64,000 nt of DNA. Source: Bretschneidera sinensis (lineage: Eukaryota > Streptophyta > Magnoliopsida > Brassicales > Akaniaceae). The notes beneath the pieces are model-generated. The model was given only the letters and a program-made list of their open reading frames with translations. It had not been told where the DNA came from and made no database searches. This document shows positions 46,761-59,100 of this stretch, piece by piece; within the stretch, counting starts at the first letter, position 1, and each line of letters begins with the position of its first letter. The DNA lies in assembly GCA_023935145.1 (NCBI GenBank), contig CM043700.1:26665501-26729500 (forward strand). Direction: 5' to 3'. Made by a program: the position numbers and the translations under genes.

Positions 46761-47694
46761 TTAGGAACACAAATCAAACTCAAATGTCTTACGTCTTAGA
46801 TTGTCTCCATCCTTCTTCCTAGTAAGAAGTATAGTGGGTGAACCTAGCCTAGACTTTTCCCTTTCAAGCTCCATTCACTAAAGAAAAATGCTGATAATAG
46901 AGTGAAAGAAAGCAAAAACAAATAATCGAAGTATAGCCAGTCGAGTACCACATAACCACATAAGGAGAAAAAGGTCATCCTCGCAAAACGAATCATCCAA
47001 GGACTTCCCTACAGTAGATTGTAAGATGTATCATTATCAATCATATAACACGTGATTTCAGACTTTAAATCTGTCAACTAACACTTATAAAGCAATTAAC
47101 TCTTACCAATCGTTCTTTGAAAAGATTATATTGGTTGCGTAAAACTCTTTAGTTGTCACACATTCCTCACACTCTTTAGGCTTCTTCCCTTTAGCTTCAA
47201 CCCGATTTACATGAGTGTTTACTAGGCTTGTGAGAGAGCTTTGACTACTGCCTTTCTGGTTTCAAGAGAAAGATGTAAGAGGTCGTACATCGAAATTCTG
47301 GCAGGAATAGTGGACAATTGAGTCACCAAGTCATAGTCGAACGGTTTGTTCAGACTAGGTGGATTGTTCTCTCTAATGATCTCTTTTGTTTGGTTGGGTC
47401 TTAGAGGCTCTATCAACCTCCTTAAAACTTATGTGCAATCAGAGGGGTCATTTTTTACCAACCATCTTCCCTTACCCACTTCCCTAACTTTTGGTGAGAA
47501 AGTCCGTCATCCTCATTAGGATTCTACTCAATCTTTGGTATTCCATAAAGGATGTGGATAAGGACAACGAAAGAAGTGGCGAGGGAAAAAAGGATGAACA
47601 ACAAAAAGTCTTCTTTTTCTTAGTCTTCTCTATCTAAAGAGAGTTTCGATTTCGCAGAACCTATAGCAGCAATAGATGGAGTTAGTGTGGTATA
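46761..47694. other. Spacer with a minus-strand retroelement relic
   Basis: Apart from the relic at 47222-47416 there is no recognisable gene. The right end is the copia-2 insertion site (GTATA). Confidence 0.5.
47222..47416 (-). pseudogene. Ty3/gypsy polyprotein fragment
   Basis: A short open stretch with 'PFDYDLVTQLSTIPARISMY' and 'LSLETRKAVVKAL'. It resembles a conserved segment between gag and protease in plant Ty3/gypsy polyproteins (typically FDYD..AHL..IPA..S.YDAL). It lies on the opposite strand to the gag relic at 46438, so it belongs to another decayed element. Confidence 0.5.
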
Positions 47695-48927
47695 TGTAGC
47701 TCGAGGTTTCAACCCAAGAGGGGGGGTGAATTGGGTTTTTAAAAAACTTTTGCGGAATTTATACAAGTTTATAAAAACTGATAAGCAACAAATAATTAAT
47801 ACAAGTGGAAAGCTGTAAATAAAGAGTTTAAGGAAAGAGGATGCAAACACAGTTATAGTGGTTCGGCAATATCGGATTCGTTCCGACCCTACGTCCACTC
47901 TCTTCAAGGAACTCCTTGAAGTAATCCACTAAGAAAACTTAGTCGCACAACTTAGCCGGGTGTTGCACAAACCGTACACAAGCAATTTACAGGAATAGCT
48001 TAAACCGAAAAATCCCCTTCCTTTCGGAAGTTTCCCCTTCTTCTCGGAAGTAATCCCTTTACAAAGATGGTGTAAAGTAAAAGGTAGAGAGACAACAAAT
48101 GAAAGCTTATTACAACAGAAATGTCTCTCTTTCAAAGTAAAGCTTGAAGAAATGGCTCAATAAGATTATTTCAAAGCTTTTTGTGTTTCAAGAGTATAAA
48201 AACTTGATTATATGAGATCAACTCTTTTTGAATATGTGCTTCTTGTTTTTCAATGCTTTGCTGAATAGGTTTATATAGCAATCAATTAATATGGCCGTTT
48301 TGGACTTTAATTTGAAAAAGATTTACTTTAAAACGTTCAGATTTGGAGTCCAACGGTCATATTTTTGAACTACCAGTCGACTGGGTCGAGATACCAGTCG
48401 ACTGGGTTCACTTGAAAAATATACGTTTTCAGACCTTCTGGGTATCCAGTCGACTGACTGGGGACTTTCTGTCCATTTTACCAGTCGACTGGGTTGATTC
48501 ATCCAGTCGACTGGATACTTACTGGTCAAAGTACCAGTCGACTGGGTTGTTTGATCCAGTCGACTGGGTTCCTTCTGACCTTTATACCAGTCGACTGGTA
48601 TATGTACCCAGTCGACTGGGTTGTCTTCCAACCCAGTTTTTCTTCTGTTTTTCATTAAAAACATTTTAAAATTAATGGTTTTAGAAAAACCATTTGTGTT
48701 TGAGCCATTGAACAAGCTAATACAATGTATGAGTGAGACTTATATTGGTTCTAAACCTTAAGACCTATACTAGATCTTCAGTCTTCACTTGATACTTGAT
48801 TTGGTTCGAGTTTTTGCACTTTGTTCCTTGGTTGAATGTGTTTGATCCTTAATACAACTTAGTTTAAACATGTTAGTTAAATAACAGTTGTGTTTTGCCA
48901 TCATTAAAATACGGGCGAGGGTCAACA
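47695..48927 (-). repeat. Copia-2 3' LTR (left)
   Basis: 1233 bp. Palindromes start at 48373, 48394, 48446 (fused variant), 48481, 48503, 48534, 48556, 48587 and 48608. An 18-bp deletion merged two sites into CCAGTCGACTGACTGG. All other spacings equal those of copia-1. Confidence 0.95.
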
Positions 48928-48941
48928 ATCTCCCCCTTTTT
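48928..48941 (-). other. Copia-2 polypurine tract
   Basis: AAAAAGGGGGAGAT next to the 3' LTR, with the same two upstream PPT-like motifs as copia-1 (near 49140-49147 and 49200-49210). Confidence 0.85.
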
Positions 48942-49247
48942 GATGATGACAAAACTAATAATGTAAAAACAGTTTTAAAAACTAAGTGTTAAGATTTTAC
49001 AAAAATTTGGACAGAGTCTCCTCTGTTTTTCGAGTAAAACCACCCTGTAAACAAGCAAACACAGTTTATATTTCTTTCAACCAATCTAAAATTAAACTCA
49101 ACCAATCAATAAACATTTTTACACAGATATGGAGCAATACTCCCCCTAAATCTATGCATTGGTTGCGTTTTACTTAGATTTTTTCGTTTTTCTCATTTTT
49201 CTCCCCCGTTTTGACAACAGCAACCAAAGGGGGCATTACATAAAAAA

Positions 49248-49396
49248 TAAGCTACTTAGCCAATACAGTCAAATAGGTTATAAGAATACAAATATGTACG
49301 CGAAGATGTGGCTTCTTTTGAATTTCAGAAGCCTTCCCGGGAAGAACCGGAAGTTTTTCAAGCATATAAGTATTTTATATAAGATTTAGTGACTAA
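49248..49396. other. Segment of about 135 bp present in copia-2 but not copia-1
   Basis: Between 'aaataagcta' and 'aaacagatatttaaaa', copia-1 has only a few bases whereas copia-2 has about 135. The extra piece includes the 12-bp palindrome cttcccgggaag (near 49333-49344). Whether it was gained in copia-2 or lost in copia-1 cannot be told from two copies. Confidence 0.75.
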
Positions 49397-49598
49397 ACAG
49401 ATATTTAAAACAGTTCTAACATATCACAAATAGCGTAAATAAATGCAATAAATATGGTTAATAGTATTACATCATCATAGAGAAAAAGTCAATACAAGTA
49501 GGGCCTCATAGAGCCATAGCTAAGAAAAACAAACATGAGATGTCCGTGCTATGTGACAAAAACTGGAAAAGTACTAAGAACTGATAAAAGAAAGAGAC

Positions 49599-50855
49599 TC
49601 AAGGTGCGGGAGAGTCCGAGCTGTCACGAAGAAGTTCCCTAATCTCAGCTAGGGAACCCTCGGTATGCTCTCGATGTAACTCGAAGTCATCCCGTAGGTG
49701 GTCTATGGAGAAGCTCAGCCTCTGATAATCGGACTGCATGGACTGAAAACCGGACTCCATCGTCATCTGAAGACTCGTGATAGCTCGTAGGATGTCACCA
49801 TATCCAGTCTGACCAGTACTCGAGTCACCAATGGGAGGTGCTCGGGTACCTGTCTCCATCTCAGCAGCCGTATCAGCATCCTCATCACTGTCACTCGCAT
49901 CCTCTCGAATCCTTAGGCGCTTTCCGGCCTTAGGATAGAGAAACCCTTCACGAACAGTACATCCCATCTTCTTCAGAGATGAGATGTTGATGATATCCGT
50001 CAATCCGATATCCTGAGCCTCGGAGGCAGGCAAAGGTACCCGGAAGTGCTGGAGGATGAGTGTAATGAGCATCCCATAAGGAAGACACCCAGAGTCGTTT
50101 GCTTCGCCATTTATCATGTTGGCGAGCAGCAGAGGATATATATTGAAGTGGTGCCCAGATTTTAGGCACCAAATCAATACCGTATCTATTTTAGATAGAT
50201 ACCCTCGACTCCCGAGTCTCGGGTGGATGGTCCAACTGACAATCAATTGAAACATTTTTGAGTCGAGGGGCAAGTCACTACATGTGTGAAATGTAGTGGG
50301 TCTGTACACATAGTTAGGGTCGCCCCTGACTATCCGACAGGCCTCCTCAACTTCAAAGTTGTCTGGCCATCCATCCAGACTCCATTGAACCCCCCTTATA
50401 GGGATTCTCAGAATGCTCATTAAGAGGTCAGTGTTGACCTCAAACTCCACACCGCTAACTCTGGTTCTGAATCTCAGAGCCAGAGGACTGGGTTTCACCA
50501 AGTTCGCATAGAACTGGTGAATCAGTCGCGGGTAATATTTTTCATGAATTCTGACCAGTGGGGTCAGATTTATTGCCTCAAAGGCTGGTAGAATATCGAA
50601 ATTACCATGACGAATGGAGTCGAAATCAACGACTCGACCCGTCATGATTTTCTTGTGACGGATTATAGAGTTATACCTCTTATGAGCAGCTGGGCTGAAA
50701 AACAGAGCCTGCTCCAACTCTGTTCTGGGCTCCTTGCTGGATGACCCTGCTACTCCCTTCCCTTTTGATTCCGAAGCCGAAGGTTTTGAAGACCTAGGCT
50801 TTTTGGGCGCATTAGGTCCACTTGTTGTGAGTTTTAAACGGATTTTGTCACTCAT
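49599..50855 (-). CDS. Copia-2 ORF3 in env position, 418 aa
   Basis: Same length and domain layout as the copia-1 ORF3: basic N-terminus, PF20167-like centre, acidic linker, coiled-coil end. About nine residue differences, mostly in the N-terminal and acidic linker regions (for example A35V, S to P in the KES/KEP stretch, G to D twice), leaving the central domain almost unchanged. No stop or frameshift, although gag in the same element is broken. Confidence 0.85.
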   Translation of the reverse strand: MSDKIRLKLTTSGPNAPKKPRSSKPSASESKGKGVAGSSSKEPRTELEQALFFSPAAHKRYNSIIRHKKIMTGRVVDFDSIRHGNFDILPAFEAINLTPLVRIHEKYYPRLIHQFYANLVKPSPLALRFRTRVSGVEFEVNTDLLMSILRIPIRGVQWSLDGWPDNFEVEEACRIVRGDPNYVYRPTTFHTCSDLPLDSKMFQLIVSWTIHPRLGSRGYLSKIDTVLIWCLKSGHHFNIYPLLLANMINGEANDSGCLPYGMLITLILQHFRVPLPASEAQDIGLTDIINISSLKKMGCTVREGFLYPKAGKRLRIREDASDSDEDADTAAEMETGTRAPPIGDSSTGQTGYGDILRAITSLQMTMESGFQSMQSDYQRLSFSIDHLRDDFELHREHTEGSLAEIRELLRDSSDSPAP

Positions 50856-51065
50856 TTTCGAGAAATTTGAAGTTTTTGGAAAAAAGGAAATTTGGTAAAA
50901 ATGAGAGATTTTAACCGTAGAAAGTTAAAAATCTCTTAGGAATGAGTAGATCGGTGTGTTTAGAAGGGATTTGGATGGTTTTTAGATCAAAAAGATGAAT
51001 TTTTTCTAGAGAGAGAAAGCTTGGGCTCTTTGAAAATGGCGTAAAAATGGCGAAAATGATAGTCC

Positions 51066-51073
51066 CTTTTATA
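51066..51073 (-). promoter_or_regulatory. Candidate ORF3 TATA box, copia-2
   Basis: TATAAAAG on the minus strand just below the internal palindrome array, about 210 bp upstream of the ORF3 start at 50855. Same position as in copia-1. Confidence 0.6.
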
Positions 51074-51084
51074 GAATCGTGATA

Positions 51085-51423
51085 CCAGTCGACTGGGGTC
51101 TATATACCAGTCGACTGGGTACCTTTGAAAAGAAGAACAGTTTCTTTACCAGTCGACTGGGTAAACGTACCAGTCGACTGGGTAAACTGGCAGTGAGTTA
51201 CCAGTCGACTGGGCTATTTTTACCAGTCGACTGGAGGACACGGATTTTTCAAAAAAAAATGGCTCCAAGCAGGATTTGATCTTATAGACGACTGGAGAAG
51301 ACTTAACAGTCGTCTGGAAGTTTTGATAGAGAGTTACCAGTCGACTGGGTCAAAATTACCAGTCGACTGGAAACACAAGCAGAGACTTACCAGTCGACTG
51401 GAGAACATTTACCAGTCGACTGG
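51085..51423. repeat. Internal palindrome array upstream of ORF3, copia-2
   Basis: Sites start at 51085, 51107, 51149, 51170, 51201, 51223, 51284 (half-site variant), 51306 (variant), 51337, 51359, 51390 and 51412. Spacings are 22, 42, 21, 31, 22, 61, 22, 31, 22, 31 and 22 bp. The first two sites are arranged differently from copia-1, yet still fall close to whole helical turns. Confidence 0.95.
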
Positions 51424-51563
51424 ATCCTGAGTAAAATTTCCAGTCCTGAATTTTTAGCACGATTTTGTTTATCTATGACATTTTTGAGTGAAGGGAATAA
51501 TTAAACATGGATTAATACTCTATCACTCAATGTCAAACTTACATATGATGAAATGAGATGCAA

Positions 51564-54500
51564 TCAAACATTCAATTTATCAAAATCAAGCAATCCCATT
51601 AACTTTCTAATCTTACAAAAACTAGCTTCACTTAAGGGTTTTGTAAGAATATCAGCTATTTGATCTTCTGAAGGTATAAATTCTAATCTTATATCACCTT
51701 TTTGAGCATGGTCTCTTAAGAAATGATGTCTAATCTCTATATGCTTGGTTCTAGAATGCTGAATAGGATTTTTGGTTAGGTTGATGGCACTAGTATTATC
51801 ACAAAATATAGGAATATTTTTGAGACTCATGCCATAGTCTTCTAGTTGTTGTTTCATCCATAGTACTTGGGCACAACAACTGCCAGCTGCTACATATTCC
51901 GCCTCAGTGGTTGATAGTGCAACTGAATTCTGTTTCTTGGAGAACCAAGAAGTTAACATAGCACCTAAGAATTGGCATGTTCCACTTGTGCTTTTTCTAT
52001 CTAACCTACATCCAGCAAAATCAGCATCCGAATATCCTACTAGCTCAAAAGATGATTCTCTAGAATACCATAATCCTATGGTCTGAGTCCCTTGTAGATA
52101 TCTAAGGACTCTTTTTACTGCAACTACATGTGATTCCTTAGGATTAGATTGAAATCTAGCACACATGCATACACTGAACATTATATCAGGTCTACTTGCA
52201 GTCAAGTACAGTAAAGCACCTATCATGCTTCTATAATATTTAGAATCTACAGTTTTACCTTCTTCATCAAGATCAAGTTTGGTGGTTGTGCTCATAGGCG
52301 TTCCAATTGGCTTTGAGCTTTCCATCCCGAACCTCTTTAGTAGATCTTTGATGTACTTTTGTTGATTGATGAAGATACCTCCTTTTAATTGCTTGATTTG
52401 CAGTCCAAGGAAGTAGGTAAGTTCTCCCATCATGCTCATTTCAAATTCACCTTGCATGCACTTTGCAAACTCTTGACACATAGATTCATTAGTAGCACCA
52501 AATATAATATCATCAACATATATTTGAACTATCAAAGTGTCATTTTTGTGAGTTTTTGTGAAGAGAGTTGTATCTATTCTTCCTCTTACAAAATCATTAT
52601 TAATCAAAAATTTGCTTAGTCTTTCGTACCATGCCCTTGGAGCTTGCTTCAGCCCATATAAAGCCTTAGAAAGCTTGTAGACATGATTTGGAAGACTAGG
52701 GTTTTCAAAACCAAGAGGTTGTTCAACATAAACCTCTTCTTCTATAAAGCCATTTAAAAAGGCACTTTTCACATCCATTTGAAATAGCTTGAATTTATTA
52801 AAGCATGCAAAGGCTAATAACATTCGAATAGCTTCTAATCTAGCTACGGGAGCATAGGTTTCATCAAAATCTATTCCTTCCTCTTGGTTATATCCCTTAG
52901 CAACTAGCCTAGCCTTATTTCTAGTTACTATACCATTTTCATCCATTTTATTTCTATATACCCATTTAGTTCCAATAATTGAATGATCTTTAGGTCTTGG
53001 AACTAGTTCCCAAACATTGTTTCTCTCAAATTGATTTATCTCTTCCTGCATTGCAATTATCCAATCATTATCTTTTTCAGCTTCTATAAATGTCTTAGGT
53101 TCTACTTGAGACAAATAAGCTACAAAATTGCAAATATTTCTAATGGAAGAGCGAGTTCTTACCCCTTGTGAAGGATCACCAATTACTTGATCAATTGGAT
53201 GATGATTTACATACCTCCAATCCTTGGGTAGATTTTCCTCTTGTTGACTTGAGGATGGTTGGTCCAAATTTGGAGTTGCCATCCCTTCATTTGTTTGAGA
53301 AGAACTCACTTTTGGGTCAACAATGGAAGTAGAAGTTTCCATTCTTGGAATAAAATCTGCATCATCTTTAAAGGAAACTTCTCCACTACTCATTGGGTTA
53401 GATTCATCAATAGTTACATGCACAGATTCTTCTACTACTAGAGTTCTCTTATTGAAAACTCTATAAGCCTTACTAGTAGTAGAATATCCTAAAAATATCC
53501 CTTCATCGGTCTTGGAATCAAATTTACCCAAGTTAGTTTTATTGTTATTTAAGATGAAGCACTTACTACCAAAGGCACGAAAATAGGAAATATTGGGCTT
53601 TCTCCCTTTCCATAGTTCATAAGGAGTTTTATCAAGCAGGGGCCTTATCAAAATTCTATTTAAAATATAGCAAGAAGTATTCACGGCTTCAGCCCAAAAA
53701 TATTTTGGTAAATTATTTTCACAAAGCATTGTTCTTGAAAATTCTTCTAGAACTCTATTTTTCCTCTCAACAACTCCATTTTGTTGAGGAGTTCTAGGAG
53801 CTGAAAAGTTGTGATTAATTCCATTTTCATCACAAAATTTTGAAAAGCTTTGATTTTCAAATTCTTTGCCATGATCACTTCTTATGCTTGAAATACAAAT
53901 TCCTTTTTCATTTTGTACCTTTTTGCAAAACTTTTCAAATCCTTTAAAAGCTTCATCCTTATAAGCAATAAAAATAACAAAGGTATATCTTGAATAGTCA
54001 TCAACAATAACAAGAGCATATTGATGGCCACCTAGACTAATGGTGCTAATTGGACCAAATAAGTCCATATGCAAAAGTTTCAAAGGTCTAGTAGTTGAGA
54101 CAACATTTTTTGCTTTGAAAGATATCCTAGATTGTTTTCCCATTTGACAAGCATTGCAAATTTTGTTTTTCTCAAAATTGATTTTAGGAAGACCAATAAC
54201 TAAATCTTTTCTTGAAACAATTTTTAGCAAGTTCATGTTTACATGACCAAGCCTTCTATGCCACAGCCATTGATTTTCACTAAAAGCAGGAAAACATTTT
54301 TCATTATTGGAATGTAAGGATTTCAAATCAACTATATAGACATTTTCATGTCTATGGCCAATGAATTTGATCTTGTTGCTCTTGATGTCTATAACTAGAC
54401 AATGAGAGGTTTCAAATGTGACTTTATATCCTTTGTCACATAATTGACTAATGCTAAGTAAATTTGGCTTTAAGCCTTGTACTAGCAATACATTATCTAA

Positions 54501-54686
54501 AGTTGAGAAATCATTACCGACTTTTCCATGCCCTATGATCTTTATTTTAGTATTGTCTCCAATGGTCACAAGTCCACCATCTCTTAGAGTTAGCTCCTTG
54601 AATACGCTTTTATCACCGGTCATATGCTTCGAGCAACCGCTATCAAGGTACCAACAGTTACCTTTCTCCTTGGTGTGAAGGCAAAT
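51564..54686 (-). CDS. pol: Copia-2 pol, open after the gag UAG
   Basis: 1040 codons in frame with gag, with DSG protease, HHCC and DDE integrase, YVDD reverse transcriptase and RNase H motifs all kept. Only scattered residue changes from copia-1 (for example 'LIDYDFV' is 'LINNDFV' before the RT motif region, and STAEAEY is STTEAEY in RNase H). The same 21 codons separate the UAG from the first Met as in copia-1. Confidence 0.92.
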   Translation of the reverse strand: MCLHTKEKGNCWYLDSGCSKHMTGDKSVFKELTLRDGGLVTIGDNTKIKIIGHGKVGNDFSTLDNVLLVQGLKPNLLSISQLCDKGYKVTFETSHCLVIDIKSNKIKFIGHRHENVYIVDLKSLHSNNEKCFPAFSENQWLWHRRLGHVNMNLLKIVSRKDLVIGLPKINFEKNKICNACQMGKQSRISFKAKNVVSTTRPLKLLHMDLFGPISTISLGGHQYALVIVDDYSRYTFVIFIAYKDEAFKGFEKFCKKVQNEKGICISSIRSDHGKEFENQSFSKFCDENGINHNFSAPRTPQQNGVVERKNRVLEEFSRTMLCENNLPKYFWAEAVNTSCYILNRILIRPLLDKTPYELWKGRKPNISYFRAFGSKCFILNNNKTNLGKFDSKTDEGIFLGYSTTSKAYRVFNKRTLVVEESVHVTIDESNPMSSGEVSFKDDADFIPRMETSTSIVDPKVSSSQTNEGMATPNLDQPSSSQQEENLPKDWRYVNHHPIDQVIGDPSQGVRTRSSIRNICNFVAYLSQVEPKTFIEAEKDNDWIIAMQEEINQFERNNVWELVPRPKDHSIIGTKWVYRNKMDENGIVTRNKARLVAKGYNQEEGIDFDETYAPVARLEAIRMLLAFACFNKFKLFQMDVKSAFLNGFIEEEVYVEQPLGFENPSLPNHVYKLSKALYGLKQAPRAWYERLSKFLINNDFVRGRIDTTLFTKTHKNDTLIVQIYVDDIIFGATNESMCQEFAKCMQGEFEMSMMGELTYFLGLQIKQLKGGIFINQQKYIKDLLKRFGMESSKPIGTPMSTTTKLDLDEEGKTVDSKYYRSMIGALLYLTASRPDIMFSVCMCARFQSNPKESHVVAVKRVLRYLQGTQTIGLWYSRESSFELVGYSDADFAGCRLDRKSTSGTCQFLGAMLTSWFSKKQNSVALSTTEAEYVAAGSCCAQVLWMKQQLEDYGMSLKNIPIFCDNTSAINLTKNPIQHSRTKHIEIRHHFLRDHAQKGDIRLEFIPSEDQIADILTKPLSEASFCKIRKLMGLLDFDKLNV

Positions 54687-56741
54687 CTACATCACACAAG
54701 GATATACGATAGCATTTTTAGGTACCCAAAATTTCTTGGGTCCTTTGGGGTTAGTCCTTGAAAATATGGTTCCTTTTGGGACCCATACTTTCTTAACAAT
54801 ATATGGTGCTCTATGAACATGTTGATGATGCACAAGCCTAGCATTATAGTCATAGAAATTTCTAGGAAATTTTAAATGTGCATTCCTATAATCCTTAGGA
54901 TGATAGTTCCTAGGATACATGATTCTATGGTAAGGGGTATGAAAATGCATGTCATTTCCAGAAAATGAACGATGATGCATTCTAGGATACATGCTAGCAT
55001 ATGTATGCAAGTTATTTCTAGAATAGCCATGATGGTGATTCCTAGGATGAGCAGAATGCATTCTTTGATTATACACATTGTTCCTAGAAAGAGCATGACG
55101 ATTATTTCTAGGGTGTGTATGAGCATTTCTAGAATGAGCATACAGATAAGCATGAGTATTTTTAGGATGCTTCAATTTAGTATGATCATTTAAGTTTCTA
55201 GACTTCCTCAGATTTATCAAGGGAGTGCTTTCAACAAGGTTAGGAGCTTTTGAAGTAGAAGCTCCATCTACACAAGAAGCTTTCATGAATAAGCTCTCTT
55301 TTGTTTTTTGTTTTCCCAATGGAGAATATCCTACACCAGATTTTCCTCCACTTAATCTTTGGGAAGAAAGCACTTCATCAAGTTTTTCTTTACCAAGCAT
55401 AAGTCTAGACACAGTGCTGTTTAATTCAGAAATTTTATTTTTCAAATTCTCATTTTCATCTTTAAGAAAATCTTGAGACGAATTATACAGTAAAGATGAT
55501 AATTTTTCTTTTTCTTCTCTAAGAACTATCATTTCTTTAGAAATAGATGATACTTCTTTCTTAAGAACAGAATTTCTAGAATCAAATTTCTTTAATTCTT
55601 CATGCATTTCATTTATGACTTCTAGAAGTTCTTCACTACTAGTAACAATATTATTTTTTGAAGAGGGAGAAGAAGTTACCTCACTTTCATCATCGATTGC
55701 CATTAAACAAAGGTTGGCAATTTCTTCGTATCCGATTTCTTTGTCTGATGACTCATCTTCTTCGTCATCGCTCCAGGTAGTTGCTACCATAGCTTTCTTC
55801 TTGAAGCCCTTGTATGGTTTGCTTGAAACAGGACAGTCAGCTTTTATATATCCTGGCTTCTTGCAGCCATAGCACATAAGTGGTTCCCTTTTTGAGGTGG
55901 GATCCTTTGAGTAAGGTTTCTTGCTTTTCTTCAAGAACCTATGGAATCGTCTGGTGATTAAAGCCATTTCACCATCTTCTTCACTGCTCTCTGCTTCTTG
56001 TTCTAATTCCTTTTCTTTATTGCTCGTAGAAGCTTTGAGAGCAATTTGCTTTTTCTTCTTCTCATCATCATTGACGATGGGAGTCATTTCTTCCATCTCG
56101 TATGTCAATAATGACCCAAGCAGCGTCTCAACATCAAGCTTGTCAAGATTTTTGGCCTCTTGAATGGCTGTCCTCTTTGGTTTCCATTCTGGTGGCAGAG
56201 ATCTCAAGATTTTTCTGGTTAGTTCAACTTCCTTAATATTCTTGCCAAGCAATTTTAAACCATTTATAATAGTAGTAAATCGTGAGTGCATTTCAGAAAT
56301 GGTTTCGTTAGGAGACATCTTAAAAGATTCATATTCAGAAATTAGCATGTAAATCTTAGACTTTTTTACTTCACTTGTTCCTTCATATGTGACTTGCAAT
56401 TTGTCCCATATTTCTTTAGCAGAAACACATGCAGATATTTTGTTGTATTCAGAAATATCTAATGCACAATGTAGCATGCTTGTTGCTCTGCTATTGAGAG
56501 ACATCGTTCTACAATCCTCGTCAGTAAACTCAGTTTTGAGTTTAGGCATTGTATGAAGAGTCTCTCCAATAACTATTTCTTTTGAGGGAATTTTAGGTCC
56601 CTCTTCTATAATTCTCCATAGATTGTAATCTTGTCATTCGACGAAGATTTTCATTCTATTTTTCCAATAGTTATAATTTGAGCCATTGAACAATGGTGGT
56701 CTAGTATAAGAGTGTCCTTCAGAGTAGCTATTTGCTGCCAT
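54687..56741 (-). pseudogene. gag: Copia-2 gag with early nonsense codon and altered zinc knuckle
   Basis: The frame starts at the same ATG as copia-1 (56741) and ends at the same UAG. Codon 36 is changed from Gly (GGA) to TGA (56634-56636), so the long open stretch starts only at an internal Met (56549). The zinc knuckle reads CYGCKKPGYIKADC: the His ligand is replaced by Tyr through a C-to-T change. The rest, including coiled coil and His/Asn-rich tract, is preserved. Both lesions should impair the capsid protein. Confidence 0.9.
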
Positions 56742-56782
56742 TGGATCAACTCTAGGAATTTAAGCCTTTTAATGAGAACGAA

Positions 56783-56794
56783 GCTCTGATACCA
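56783..56794 (-). promoter_or_regulatory. Copia-2 primer-binding site
   Basis: TGGTATCAGAGC on the minus strand, two bases inside the 5' LTR, identical to copia-1. Confidence 0.92.
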
Positions 56795-56796
56795 AT

Positions 56797-58029
56797 TGTA
56801 GCTCGAGGTTTCAACCCAAGAGGGGGGGTGAATTGGGTTTTTAAAAAACTTTTGCGGAATTTATACAAGTTTATAAAAACTGATAAGCAACAAATAATTA
56901 ATACAAGTAGAAAGCTGTAAATAAAGAGTTTAAGGAAAGAGGATGCAAACACAGTTATAGTGGTTCGGCAATATCGGATTCGTTCCGACCCTACGTCCAC
57001 TCTCTTCAAGGAACTCCTTGAAGTAATCCACTAAGAAAACTTAGTCGCACAACTTAGCCGGGTGTTGCACAAACCGTACACAAGCAATTTACAGGAATTG
57101 CTTAAACCGAAAAATCCCCTTCTTTTCGGAAGTTTCCCCTTCCTCTCGGAAGTAATCCCTTTACAAAGATGGTGTAAAGTAAAAGGTAGAGAGACAACAA
57201 ATGAAAGCTTATTACAACAGAAATGTCTCTCTTTCAAAGTAAAGCTTGAAGAAATGGCTCAATAAGATTATTTCAAAGCTTTTTGTGTTTCAAGAGTATA
57301 AAAACTTGATTATATGAGATCAACTCTTTTTGAATATGTGCTTCTTGTTTTTCAATGCTTTGCTGAATAGGTTTATATAGCAATCAATTAATATGGCCGT
57401 TTTGGACTTTAATTTGAAAAAGATTTACTTTAAAACGTTCAGATTTGGAGTCCAGCGGTCATATTTTTGAACTACCAGTCGACTGGGTCGAGATACCAGT
57501 CGACTGGGTTCACTTGAAAAATATACGTTTTCAGACCTTCTGGGTATCCAGTCGACTGACTGGGGACTTTCTGTCCATTTTACCAGTCGACTGGGTTGAT
57601 TCATCCAGTCGACTGGATACTTACTGGTCAAAGTACCAGTCGACTGGGTTGTTTGATCCAGTCGATTGGGTTCCTTCTGACCTTTATACCAGTCGACTGG
57701 TATATGTACCCAGTCGACTGGGTTGTCTTCCAACCCAGTTTTTCTTCTGTTTTTCATTAAAAACATTTTAAAATTAATGGTTTTAGAAAAACCATTTGTG
57801 TTTGAGCCATTGAACAAGCTAATACAATGTATGAGTGAGACTTACATTGGTTCTAAACCTTAAGACCTATACTAGATCTTCAGTCTTCACTTGATACTTG
57901 ATTTGGTTCGAGTTTTTGCACTTTGTTCCTTGGTTGAATGTGTTTGATCCTTAATACAACTTAGTTTAAACATGTTAGTTAAATAACAGTTGTGTTTTGC
58001 CATCATTAAAATACGGGCGAGGGTCAACA
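56797..58029 (-). repeat. Copia-2 5' LTR (right)
   Basis: 1233 bp, the promoter LTR. Palindrome array at 57475-57721 with one decayed site (CCAGTCGATTGG near 57659). TATA box TATATAAA at 57372-57379. Confidence 0.95.
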
Positions 58030-59100
58030 GTATAGTTATTAGTAAAGCGTAGAGCAATAGCGGTCTTAACTTTTCTTGTTACAGAATTGACTCTGAATGC
58101 TGTTCATGGCACAGTCAGCGGTGAAAAACAATAACGATTGTTGAATCGCTCTTTCGACTGTGATTTGTGAAGCTCAGAGGTAAGTAGCTATAGCACCTTT
58201 GGGAGTGAAGGCAAGATCAGACTTTCAATCGAGTGAATAGCAGGCTTGTAGTTGAATTAAGATTGGCGATTAGTACAAGATCGAAAATCTAACTCTTTCT
58301 TTCGCATCTACACTTTCGAAGCTTTTGCAATGATAAATAACCTTCCTTACTTATGATTTTTTACTCTCAATTCTTAGCATCTTGGCTTTAAACAGGCAAT
58401 TCTCTCTATTTATAATCAAACAAAAGAACTATTCTTTGCATCGAAAGCTAAGCGACATAGAGCAGGAAGAGGACTAACTAGTAAGCAATAGCTACCCTTT
58501 GCCAATGATTGTGAGTCTCATAGCCATCTCTTTTCTTTAGCAATCTAGTAGCCAGAAAGAGAGATTTGAGAACTTCAAAAGCAATCTATTAGGAAGTAGA
58601 GATGCAAAAAGGTTAAGCATGTGGTCATAGTTGGTTCATTAGTGGCCAAAGACTAGAAAAAAAGAAGGCGAGCTAGTAGAATGAAAGGGGCAAAGCAAAA
58701 AAATAAGAAGTAAATGAGAGATATAATGAGTCAATGTGCATTTCCAATTGAGATTCAATGTGGAAAGGACAATACTTCATCACCAGAACACATGAGAAAA
58801 GGCAAAGCCAATGAGAGCGGTATGCAATAGTTGCTTTGTGGTGGGTAAGGTCAATCGAGATGCGAAAAGGAAAGTACTTGACTTGAAGAGAAGAGTTTAC
58901 GGAGAGTTTGTCTTTTATTATTATTATTAAATTTTAATTCTCGATGCATAGTTAAGGTTCAGTTTTAGCTATAAGTTAAGCGAATAAGTAACTAGCTCTT
59001 TACAAAATTTGTTTCAAATTTCTATGATCACCCTTATCTGATGGAGATTGATAAGAATTTCTTTATTTTTCCAGTTCTTCCATTAGCATGATAAACAAAA
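58030..59100. other. Unassigned spacer
   Basis: No ORF of note and no recognisable gene or transposon on either strand. Base composition is less AT-skewed than the intergenic DNA near 22-26 kb. It continues directly, across copia-2, from the sequence left of 47694. Confidence 0.5.

Larger units (their letters stand above)
47695..58029 (-). mobile_element. Copia-2: sister Sirevirus-type element with damaged gag
   Basis: 10335 bp, with 1233-bp LTRs and perfect target duplications GTATA (47690-47694, 58030-58034). Layout identical to copia-1. The LTRs differ at about 7 of 1233 sites by eye. pol and ORF3 are open, but gag has a nonsense codon and a lost zinc ligand. It is an independent insertion, not a duplication of copia-1, because target duplications and flanks differ and its LTR carries an 18-bp deletion in the palindrome array. 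Confidence 0.95.

Noticed and set aside
47695..58029. Copia-1 and copia-2 as one segmental duplication
   Set aside because: Different target duplications (AAGAG, GTATA), different flanks and different LTR length show independent insertions.
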